A DNA stretch of 64,000 bases from Agarophyton chilense (lineage: Eukaryota; Rhodophyta; Florideophyceae; Gracilariales; Gracilariaceae). The notes below the pieces were generated by a model. That model saw nothing but the letters and a program-made list of their open reading frames with translations. It did not search any database and was not told the origin of the DNA. The stretch spans positions 2,294,001 through 2,358,000 of the forward strand of contig JARGXX010000095.1 of the NCBI GenBank assembly GCA_030374765.1, read 5' to 3'. Positions 53,832 to 64,000 of this stretch are shown one piece after another (position 1 is the stretch's first letter; each line of letters begins with the position of its first letter). A program made the position numbers and the translations under genes.

Positions 53832-56800
53832 ATTTCCTCTTTCACAGAAGAAGTGGGTGACGAACTTTATCCACACGGTGTACAGGACAGTTTTTTCGCT
53901 TAAGCAAGCGATAAATAATGACTGGGACGTCTTTGTTGATTTGTTCTTTCGATTCAAAAGTGTTTTCAATGTTCGAAAGTGCTTTCCATCACACGAGTAC
54001 CTTCAGAATATCCACAGTTTCGACAAGTTGCAGGAAGCGCGCTACAGGCATGCAAGTTTCCGAAGTGAGTACATGCGGAAGAATAGTTTCAGTGTTGAAA
54101 GAGGCGTCTCTGCAGAACTTTAGCCTTCTGCCATGAATGCTTTCTACAGTGTTGTTCCGTAGGTCCTCCACATGGAGAAAGTAGTCTTAAAGCGCTCTTT
54201 CCACTCCGCGTGGTCCTCGCCAGCGGAATGGAAGTTTTCCGCCTTTTTGAAGGTGGTCAGGAGCGACTAGGATAAAGATTCCCTCTAGAAGAGCATGTGC
54301 GCAATTTTTCCCGGTTCTTCTGCAGTGTGGACTGTATCAGAGGGTCCAATTCAGCTACAGCTTGCTTCAGGTACTTCGTGTTGAGCAAGCGTTCGGCAGC
54401 TGCCTCCACAGCACTCATTTTTGATTCCGTGGACGTCCGTAGAGAGGTGTAAATGGGTGATGTCGGTTTCAATCCAGTAAAAGCTGTGACGGGTGCGACA
54501 TTGCGGCTATGTGAAGATGTTGCACTGTTCAGAGCACTCTTAATGATAGGAACTAGATCAGACCATCCTTTAAGGTTCATACGCAGTTTAGATACAAAAG
54601 CGCGGAACGCACGAAGTAATTTTTTGTCCAAGCGCCCGACGGCACTGTTGCTCCAAGGGGTAGGTGGTACGGTGAACGTTTGCGGGACTTTGAGCCTCTT
54701 TGAGACAAAACGAAATGTCTCATTTCGGAAGTGTGTTAGACCGTCTGACATGGAACCGCGTGGGACATCAAAGGCGGCACACCAATCGATGAGAGCGTAC
54801 GCTGCGATACCGGATGTAGTGTTTGGAAATGGAAAAATCTATTTGTACTCAGAGTGGTCATTCCTAAGTGGTAGGAGGTGTTTCTCACCAGTGCCGATCG
54901 GCCCAATTCCCAAACAGTCAAACTGAACAAGATCGTTTGGCGCTGTATCGTGGAAGGAAGGACCGAAAGGGCGTAGGACTTTCTCACCGCCAAATGTTGA
55001 GAGTCATTGAATACAGACCTGAACGAAGTTTCTAACCTTGGCTGTCTTGGTGGACCAAAAGAACTGTTGCTGTAGTGCACGTAGGGTTGGTTTGCAGCCG
55101 CGATGACCATAGAGTCCAGTGTGAGCGATGATGAAAAGACGAAGATGCAGGTCCCCAGCATTATCTGGTATCCATATGGCGTCCGTGCTCGGGCTCCTCC
55201 GTAGGTCGTGTTGCACGTGTAGGTCATGTGGGCGGGAGTCACGGTGTGCTTCCTGTGTTGTGAAGATCTTCTTCTGCGATGGCCACTCTAAGTTTTCAGT
55301 GGAAGAGGATAGGAGCTAGGGGATTCTGACCAAGCACCGTACTGTGCCTGAGGCAGACCATCTTGCCAGCAGGTCTGCCCAGACATTGTCCGTGTGCATT
55401 ACACGACTGCTACCTGGCACAATGTCGCCGGCGCTGCATAGTGAACCCCACCCTTGCTCCACCTCGAGACACTGGGGACAGAGGAGCAAGGGGGGACACC
55501 TTGTGCCCGTTCCATCTTCGTCGGTTCCACCGGGCGTTACAAGCGCATCCTAGACATTAGACCGACAGCCCTCTTGCTCTGCGTACGATTGCTTCCAATA
55601 CTCCGTGCCCTCTATGTGGAAACAGGTGTAGTCTCACATGCTAAGAAGTACGGCCTATCTAAGGACCTTTTGGACTGAAGTCTGAGACAGGTCAGGTGCG
55701 ACCGAAAGTGGTCCAAAAAGGAAAATTAGGTTGTTATGATCGGTGAAAAGGTCGAAACCATTGAGGGTTGCTACCGGCAGGTGCATGAGATCCAGTGTTG
55801 CAAGAACTGTGTAAGCTTCCTTTTCAAGAATGGACCAGCCAAGTTGAGTTCTGTTGAACCGGTCGGAACAGAATGCAAGAGGGCTATAGCGTTGACTCAT
55901 GTATGGCAGGCTCAAATCATTAAACGGTAGCTGCGTAATTATTCCTCACCAGACACTGTCTGATGCGTCAGTAAAAATGCACAAGCGCTGATTGTTGTCA
56001 TGATGAGACAATGTCTCCAGTTTCGCCAGAGCCGCTTTGCAGGCTGCAAACGCTTGCAATTCGACTTCTCCCCATCCAAAGGTACGTAAGTCAATTCGGG
56101 TGACTGCTCGAGTTGTGCATTTGCCAGCTTAGTTCTACATATTTTCCATGAAGTGATGCAGTGGGTCAATGAGATTGGAAAAATTTGGAATACCAGTTTT
56201 CATCCACTGCAATGGGCAAAGAAATTGTCGTAAGTGGGCGCCGTTCAATGGAAGTTCCATGGAAAGGAGGCCCCTGAGCTGTCAATGGTCGTACTTTACA
56301 CCATCAGCAGATATGATCCTCCCACACCATATGATAGAAGTCGCAAAAAGGGTGCATTTCGCAGGGTGTAGCTTCATCCGTCGCTCAGAACACAACCGGA
56401 ACAGAAAGCGGATGTAGTTGAGAAGTCCTTCAATGGTGGCATGGTGAAGGAGTATATCATCAAGCCAGTACACTAGATGAGGTCGAAGAAATTCGGGAAT
56501 GACTTCGGCCAGGGCAGACTGCATATGCGTGGTTGCATTTTTATTGCCATGTAGCAATCTGGTTGGAGTGAATATCCGATGCGGAGTGATGAAAGACTGG
56601 AGAGGTTGAGAGCGCTCGGCGAGAGGAAGCTGCTAATATCCGTGTGAGACATCAAATGTAGTGAAATAATTGGAGCCCGCCAGCTTACAAAGCTCCTGTT
56701 CGACGTTGGGCATTGTGAATTGATGCCGACCGGTGTACTTGTTTACAGGACGCAAGTGTACAGTGAAGGGAAAACGTGATGGGCCTGGTTTGGGGACGAG

Positions 56801-58908
56801 GAGTAGGGCAGAGGCCCATGCTCCTCCTAAGTTGAAATATAATATTCCGGCTTTCACCAGGATTCCTAAAAATTTGTCCAAGAATTGACGCTGTTCCTGG
56901 AAGTAATTCCGCAGTTTGACGCAAACGGGGCGTGCATCGGTTTTGATGTCAATCTTGAGCGGTTTGAGTTTTGCCGGTGGACCAGCTGATAACGAGGTGC
57001 GAAAAATGTCAACGTGGTCCTGTACGATGCCTTGTGGAGAGGTTGCGTGAGAGGCTGTCATTCCCTGCGATTAAGCGGCGGATATCATTCCAATGACCGC
57101 TGTCACGAAGTCGTCATGCTTTTAAGAGTCAATTGGGTCAAGGAAAGGTAGGTCTGGGAACGGGTCATTCTCAGAACGCGCGACGTTGTAATTCGCGCGC
57201 GGTCTGTTCGGGTCCAAGCGTGTCCTTGTGCTGGAGTCACCGTTATTGCTTGTGTGTTCTTCTGAGTTCATGAGTCGACTGACGTAACCTCCATTGGAGC
57301 GTCTCCTTGGGTTTCCTACTCTTGAGCAATCAGTTCCATCCATTTGGCTGCGATTGTTGTCAAACAAAGTCTCTGTGTCCACCCGAACGTGTTGTAGCAC
57401 GGGCAAGCCAATACGCAGCTCCTCACAGGAGAGGTCACCATCGGAAATGAGGTAGGTGATGTTGGCCCGGGCAAGCCTTCAAGAGGCAAGCTGGAGTACT
57501 GTGCGTGGAACTTGCCATGTCCGTGAAAACGCGAATGTCTGAGGCTTAGCTCCTCTCCTGACAGCCACTTTGAGGTGTGCACGGGTGTGATCACCTTGAT
57601 TCTACCAATTCCCTGCAGAGCAGCTCTCTATCTGCGAGGCCAGTGGAAACCATGCTGTCTTTACTTCCATTATCGCACCTTCCGGTAGCCTGTAGGAACG
57701 AACTGCCGTCTCACACGGCGAGAACACAGTATGGTGCATCTGAATTGGATTCCTAAGGGTCCTGTACTCGTCTTTCTGCGTTACCATGAGACTTGATAGT
57801 ACCAGAACTGTTATCTTGCTTTGGTTTCTGGGAACGAGTAGAACGTGCCGGGCCGTTACACGCCTTGAGGGTGGCTAACTCGGATTTTATGTCCTTCTTC
57901 TGCTCATGTGTAGAATTTGTGCATTCATGAACCCAATGCAGGAGTCCTTGCTGCTTGCATGGACCGTAGGCGCATGGTGGGGTGGAACGTTTCGATCTCG
58001 CCCTCCTCCACGTGTTATCCTTCTGTTTTATCTGCAAGTCGTCCGCTACGGATAACTTGCTGTTTATAGACGATTCCAATTTCAAATATCCATGCTTCGT
58101 TCTTTGGACTAGCCTTGTATCGATCTTCCCAAACGCTTCTGACACAAGGAAGGATTCTTGCATGAAATCACGAAAGCTCTTCCTGAGATCTGCATACGCA
58201 AACGAACGTTCGTCTCTAATCGTACACGAAGCGATTTCGGCCTTACTGCAGATAAAATGTGCGATACGGCCGTGTTATGGTTGGAATTTCTACCCATCTC
58301 AACCCATTTCTACGCAAGATTAATGTGTATGAAGAGTAAGAGGTTTCCATTCTGGACCGTGGAGACCTGTCTGACACATCCATCTTCAAATTCTTGTTTA
58401 TTAGCCCATCCGGAGCAGAAATCGTGAGGAATTATTTGCGCTCTTTGGACTCAGACTCTAAGTACGCTCGGTGAGCAATCTCCGTAAGAGTTTCCAAATA
58501 CTCTACATCATCGATGAAACCAAGCTCTACCGTAGACTGTAGTCATTTACGGTCAACACAATATGTAAGAATAACCGGACATACTGGTTCTGTGTTGGTG
58601 GAGTCTAATTCAGCCAGCTGCAGTGCTCGAGCCTTGATCTCAGTTGTGTATTGATCATACCGGTGCAAAAATGTTCGGATGAAGGCGGCATCGGTGCGGG
58701 TCAGTCGCGGTTGACTGACGGACGTTGAGACGAAACTCGGTTGTTCGAGGGAAAATTCGCTTTTAGATGATGCGCTCGGTTGCCCACTGGGTGCTGGCAT
58801 TGTTTGGTTGATCGAACGAAAGGGGCATCGAAAACTTCAATCGTTATGGATGAAGTAGTGATCAGTATGTCGTTGCCGCAGCGTTTGACTTCAACAAAAT
58901 ATCAAAGG

Positions 58909-59070
58909 TGTAGTGTAGTGGGTTCGATGCCCCCGTTTATTGAGATTTATATTAGAGCATTCATAAATACTGGTCGTAGGTGTATACTGTATGCCGGATT
59001 GGGAAGCTACGTACAATCCTTGTGTCTACGTTGGGTGCTATCCTAATTGGGGTGGGGGGTGTGCACTACA
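58909..59070 (-). repeat. Right LTR of element C
   Basis: 162 bp; contains GGGTTCGATGCC, close to a pol III B box, on plus. The gag-like frame begins about 110 bp inside it. Confidence 0.65.
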
Positions 59071-59126
59071 CTTTGTCACCCGGGGCCAAGCCCCCTTGAT
59101 TGTGTCAGGAGGCAAAGGAGCTACTG

Positions 59127-59240
59127 TGCTGTAATACTGTGCTGTAATAATGTGCTGTAATACTGTGCTGTAATACTGTGCTGTAATACTGTGCTGTAAA
59201 ACTGTGCTGTAAAACTGTGCTGTAATACTGTGCTTTAATG
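59127..59240. repeat. 13-bp tandem repeat array
   Basis: Eight copies of TGCTGTAATACTG (variants AATG and AACTG) and a ninth partial copy, immediately outside the right LTR of element C. Confidence 0.9.
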
Positions 59241-59299
59241 TTTACTCTGTGGTATGCCACAAAGTAATTATTGTCAAATAAACAAATAAATTATTTGGT

Positions 59300-62200
59300 G
59301 GTTACACCGTGCAAGTGTACGGTAGATGCATTGCTATTAAATCAATCCATATTTCCAATCTTTTCTTAAAGTATTGTTCTCATAATATTTCATTTCTGAG
59401 TACAGTACCAAGAATAGCTTATGATTGCCGTATATCAACTTCGATGATTTCGATCATTCGAATCAATATGCATCCCGAATGGTATTGGTTGCTTCATAGC
59501 GTACACAGGGGCTTGAGCTTCTCTAAAGTTTGAGATGCAGAGTTCAATGCAAACAAGAATGAGGGGCTTGCAACTCGGAATGATAGATTATAGATAGATC
59601 GATTGCGTACAGGAAATAACGTCAACCATGGTTTTATGATCGATAAGAAGTGGCGCAAAATAGTCGATATCAAAGAAAAGCAAGCAAGTTGACTATCTGC
59701 TGAAGCACTTTCTGTCTGCAGTGTAGATGACGTCGAAAAGCTGTAGATTGCTAATGTTCGCCTTTTTTTCGAATCCAAATCTTTCTAGTAAAGCACAACA
59801 ACATAGCCACGAACAATCCATTGCTGTGCATGCACACTCAGAATACCAGTCGAGATTACTTCTTTTCGCAGGGGCGCCTGTCGCATGCTGTCAGAGAGAT
59901 TGTCAACAATATTCACCGATCTTCTGTCCAATTCTTTGTGGGAGATAATCTTTTCTTTTAACATTTCTCTGACAGTAGCGATTTGAAGCATCGTTCTTCT
60001 TTATGTGCGTGGTTCTCTGGTTATAACATCAAAAAGCGATGTTTTGTCAGTAAACGGGTAAACTGGGACCATTTTTTCACGATACGGCTGATTTCATCGT
60101 TCAATGTCGCTGCGAAATTGTAGAGATTACTAAAAGCAATCAACTCAACCGCCCAAGCTGAGAGGGTGACTGTTTTGGTTTTGTAGGACTTGAAAGGGAC
60201 GAGGGCTGCCTTCCCAGTATCGTCCCTTAACAAAACAGATGTGGTGAAGCTGAGGAGACAAGAGACGGTTTTTGGCGAAAGACGAGAATAAAAAGCCAAC
60301 AATCTGTATGGAGTCCAGCTGGAGGCCAATAGTACGAAGAGAGACCGTGTTCTACTTGGCGTACCCAAGAGTTCGGTTCATGTGATCGATAATCTTCATT
60401 TTCTACTTTTCGAATAATTCCTCTGTGATTTGAGCGACTTGTGATATTTCGAACTCGTTAATAGGCCTGTTGTTGGAAAGCAGAGCGAGTTTCATGGGCA
60501 TTGACCAGAATTCAGAGAATGATAGATTAGTGGATAGATCTTTTAGCTTTTCAAGATAGACACGCTGATCTTGTATTATTGTTCTATCGCTTTCACGTGT
60601 GAGCGAGAACACAGTGAACGTGCCGGGTAAATACATCTCTTCTGTCATTTCAAACTTTCTCTTTTTTTCTTGTATTTTTTCTTGAAGAAAGAGTGACCGC
60701 ATCGCAGAAGATTATCTACAGAACCACCTGATATTCTCTTTAGGATATTGTCATTTTTGAGGATGTCAAGAGCCTGGTCCGATCGAGTTGTTATCATCCC
60801 CAGGTTTTTGGTATGGGAATTGTCCATAGTCTTCTGCAAAAAATCCCCAGATCAATAAAGAACATATGAAGGTTTCACCAGCTGTAGAGATTCTGAGAAG
60901 TCCAATTAAAACTCTTGAACGGGATTCCTGATAGATACATCGCGTAGAATATGTTATGATGATTTAAGATACGGCCGAATAATATCAGAAGTCCAGACGT
61001 CGAACCCATGCATTGTAGCTATAGATAGTAATTGTCTGATGAAAGATGGTTGCAGGGTAGTTGTTGAATGCACCATTATGTTTTTCATGCGATCAACATG
61101 TCTATCGGTGATGTATCTAACTTTGTACTTCACTTTTCCATCGCCAGTAGACTTGATCGCAAGTACAAATCTTCCAGGTAGAGCGATTGCACTTGCCGGT
61201 ATAACCTCTCTCTGAATGAACCTGTAAATTCCCCTGTCCAAAAGGTTCTTGATCACTTTTTGCTTTGCATTGATCATGTTTTGTGATGCTGCCCTTCGTT
61301 CGCTCCTGTATAAAACCTTCGTCAGGTAAACTTAGAGATCATCTGGGGTAGCGAAGAAACGTAGACTTTTTCGCAGTTCAGTGAAGAATGAATGCGCCAT
61401 AACTTCAGGTTGATAGTACTTTTTGACTTGGCCAAGAGAAAACGGCTTAGCTGTCCCAACTTGAACATATTGGATGAACACAAGTCGCTTAGTCTCATCG
61501 AACCGCTCACGGTGAAAGGGCCAATCCATTCTCCAATACGAATGTCTACGACTTTTCTCGCCAAAGTATGACCTTGGCTCAAGATATATACATTCGGCTA
61601 GCTGCAGAAGATCTTTTGTGGTTCACTGCCCGGTCAATACGGAGCTTTTTCATACTCTTTCCCATTTTTTCTCTTGCAGCCTTGGCCAGTTTTGTTCTAC
61701 CTGCCAACGTTGCTCGTTTGTCAGTTACCTCAGACAGAATGCAAAGTATGGGGTGTTCCCCGAATTTAACGCAGAAGGAACAAATCCCACAAGTCCTAAG
61801 TACCATTCATTGTTTCGACTGCAACAGGAAGAGCGATTTCGGGGTCGGTAGTAGAGTTTTGAGCAAACGTTTTCAGTATGTCTGTTGCAATAGCTGGGGA
61901 TATCCTTCATCAATACCACAACTTGAGTGTGCTTCTATTCTAGTTCTATCAACGTGGACATTAGACAGGGCTGCGATGTTGATGAAAAGAGGACCAAAAG
62001 CTTTTCCCTGGTCGAATAACATCCGGTTCGGCAGTCTATTGTATATAGCTTCCCAACATAAAAGAATCTGCCGCCAGATGGACTTCGTGGCTAAATTACG
62101 GAGAAAGCACGCAGCAGAGAAACAAGTACCTTTGTCTACTATTTGTAGGACAGATTTTCTATCCAAATACATGATATCTAGAAAGATCTTCTCATTGAAG

Positions 62201-62690
62201 CGAATTTTCTCGGCACCAAATGCATCTCTGAAGCGAATTGAAGCGTTCTAAATCCTTTGACAGAGATTGCATCTCTCTGTCGTTTCTTGGAGAATAGACA
62301 AAGATTCTTGTGTTGCTTCTTCCGGACGGGCTCTTTTCGTTAGGTTGAACAGTTTCTCAGCAGAAGTGTGAAAGAACTGCTTGTGTGGCCTCATGAGTTC
62401 GGCATTAAAGAAAAAAGTGCAGTTCTGAAGAGCTGCTTCATCAAACACATGACCACTTCTGGCTCTGCGCAGAAAAGTGGAACATTCATCGATGTACTGT
62501 TCGGATCCATCATCATGGCGAATGCGTAGTCGTTTGGTTCAGCAATTCGAAACTGTATCCGCAATCAAGTATTCTTTATCCAGGACGTCCATCTTAAAAT
62601 AATCATTATTTAAAAAATTTCCTTAAAAGTATTCTACTCATAACATCTTGTTATCCATTACAGTACCAACAATACTTAATGAGAGTCTAT
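59300..62690 (-). mobile_element. LTR retrotransposon fossil D, copia-like remnant
   Basis: Minus-strand fragments of the same family as element A. An integrase zinc region is at about 62.2-62.45 kb (KLFNLTKRARPEEATQE, compare KLFNLLKRANPEEANAE in A), with integrase core pieces at about 61.3-62.2 kb and a reverse transcriptase start at about 61.0-61.3 kb. No gag or protease is seen. Two diverged direct repeats around 59357-59430 and 62617-62690 may be remains of its ends. It is broken in many places (about ten). Boundaries are approximate. Confidence 0.6.
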
Positions 62691-63299
62691 GAGTGTATGT
62701 TGGGATTAAAGCGCTGGAGGCTCTCCCTGCCTTCGCCTGGCTAACGATGGGTGTCACCACCGCCGGCGGCCGTGCAGTTTACTTGTTTCAGTGCAAGCTA
62801 TGATGCACGGCGCAGCGTACAATTAATGATGATTTTGTCGTGCTGCACATCCGCCTTGCATGAGGCACACGTATATTAACACCGTCCCTCCAGACGAAGC
62901 CCAAAAGCTTCAACATTCACCGCTTTGGAGATTACACTCAGGGTCAATCCAACAACAAGAAAAAAACAACCTAGACATCTCTTATCAAGAATTGCCTCTT
63001 TCCTGCACGGCATCTTTCATAAGTGAAAGGCGTGGTGATCGAAAATTCGTAGACACAACTGTGAAGGAAATGCCTCACGTAGCAGACACACATTGAAGCC
63101 TTTTCATTCACACCAGTAAAGTTCAAACCCAGAACACATATAAACTCTCTTGGGACAAAACTTAAGCGTTCTCTATGGGAAAAAGGAAAGGATTGTAAAG
63201 AAAAAAACCCAAATTCAAAAGAAAGCCAAAACAATTATTCCGGACAAAACCCTGTACTAAAAAAAGAACAAAAGGAACACAAAAGTTAGTGTAGTAATA
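62691..63299. other. Spacer, possibly the 3' LTR of element E
   Basis: No gene supported. It lies where element E's left LTR would be expected, but its partner is outside the window. Confidence 0.35.
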
Positions 63300-64000
63300 G
63301 TTAGTAGTTTATACAATTGTTCATCAAAACGGGTCAAGTTTCATCAAGCCGATCATCCTTCTTACATCTTAAAAGGACGCCCATTTTGTCAGTATGTCAG
63401 CGATCTGTAGACTCCTGGGAATAAGTTCGAGTTCAACAACTCGTTTAAGGGATAACTCTCTCACATGGTGCATGTTAAATTCAATGTGCTTATTTCGACC
63501 CGATATATGCGGGTTTGTGGTCAAGTAAAATGCAGCCGAGCTGTTAGTCGGAACCGTAGTAGCGTCCTACCACAAGTCTTCGATCCAAGGCTGGTGGTGT
63601 GCAAACTCCCAAAAGAGTTTTCTAAATCAAGTCACGTCCTTTACACGTGTAGAAAGCGGGACACATTTCACTTTCGTTGACGAGAGAACAATCACAGTTT
63701 GTCGCTTAGACTTCCACAAAATTGGTGCGTCGTTGAGGACGATTACGTACCCAGATGTAAATCTCCTTTTGTTAATACATCCCCCCCCCCAATCGGCGTC
63801 AGAGAACGAACGAAGAGAAGCGGGGGAAATCGAATGACCAGATGGTAAGTGAAATCCATGGTTAATAGGACCCCCCAAGTATCTGAAAACTTGTTTCAAT
63901 AGAGAGTATTGTCTTTCACAAGGGTTGCATAAATGTTTTGAAAGAGCCGAAACCGGATAAGAAAGATCCGGGCGAGTAGGTACCGCTATGTAGCGAAGTC
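63300..64000 (-). mobile_element. LTR retrotransposon fossil E, copia RNase H end, running off the right edge
   Basis: Minus-strand coding sequence at about 63.4-64.0 kb is the typical end of a copia polyprotein: TRPDLSYPVSALSKHLCNP, then a KQVFRYLGG block, SFSDADWGGG, TSGYV and WKSKRQT of RNase H, and finally a C-terminal stretch with HIEFNMHHVREL and IADILTK. It belongs to a different copia lineage from A and D, judged by these canonical motifs. The rest of the element lies beyond the window. A few breaks are visible. Confidence 0.8.

Larger units (their letters stand above)
53670..59070 (-). mobile_element. LTR retrotransposon fossil C, gypsy-like, old
   Basis: Flanked by two 162-bp direct repeats opening TGTAGTGTAGTGGG and ending CTACA; weaker similarity extends perhaps 90 bp further on the inner/outer side. 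Minus-strand parts in gypsy order: gag-like region (about 57.8-58.8 kb), protease region (about 57.3-57.6 kb), reverse transcriptase (about 56.3-57.1 kb), RNase H (about 55.7-55.9 kb) and integrase (about 54.3-55.2 kb). No target duplication was found. Heavily broken, with more than ten breaks. By eye, about 37 of 162 LTR bases differ, so it is much older than A and B, unless the two ends come from different copies. Confidence 0.75.

Noticed and set aside
1-64000. CRISPR arrays, bacterial operons, rRNA genes
   Set aside because: None seen. Gene types, LTR elements and Tc1/Harbinger transposons all point to a eukaryotic nuclear genome.

Overview
The window reads as nuclear DNA of a compact-gene eukaryote, most likely a florideophyte red alga such as Chondrus (inference). 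Every recognisable gene is a single uninterrupted ORF. Genes sit in short islands, many in divergent pairs. The pyruvate kinase carries an N-terminal extension beginning MSAFA, the phenylalanine-near-the-start style of red-algal plastid transit peptides. More than half of the sequence is transposon debris.

The left 26 kb is a host gene island. It holds a DXO/RAI1 RNA-cap quality-control enzyme cut by the window edge (minus), a histidine-phosphatase/phosphoglycerate-mutase-like protein (plus), a large low-complexity protein of unknown function and a SKA3-like kinetochore protein in tandem (both minus), an alpha-kinase-fold protein that has lost two signature aspartates (minus), a RecQ helicase (minus) divergent from a small nuclear-looking beta-rich protein (plus), a TFIIIC TPR subunit (GTF3C3/Tfc4 type, minus), a probably plastid-targeted pyruvate kinase (minus) divergent from a small hypothetical protein (plus), and a small cysteine-containing secreted protein (minus). 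Apart from the divergent pairs there is no sign that they share a pathway; they are mostly housekeeping genes. The island includes several spacers of 1-2.5 kb with no supportable gene.

From 26.8 to 30.2 kb lies a decayed PIF/Harbinger DNA transposon with a Tc1-type element (DD34E, two-tier terminal repeats) inserted just inside its left terminus. From 30.2 kb to the right edge there is a chain of LTR-retrotransposon fossils, all with coding parts on the minus strand: element A (Ty1/copia order, 30208-37670), element B (Ty3/gypsy with chromodomain, 39007-49176, with a perfect 5-bp target duplication and an extra plus-strand coding region), element C (older gypsy-like, 53670-59070), element D (copia-like remnant, about 59.3-62.7 kb) and element E (copia remnant running off the right edge). 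A separate 2.1-kb DNA element with imperfect inverted termini and repeated subterminal motifs lies at 49940-52097. LTR divergence counted by eye suggests C is oldest (about 23%), then B (about 8.5%) and A (about 6.5%).

Points most worth a second look are an 11-bp-phased CCAAT-box array upstream of the large unknown gene, the alpha-kinase-fold protein without its catalytic aspartates, tRNA-like pol III boxes inside the LTRs of element B, the reverse-oriented extra coding region of element B, and the symmetric two-tier termini of the Tc1 element.
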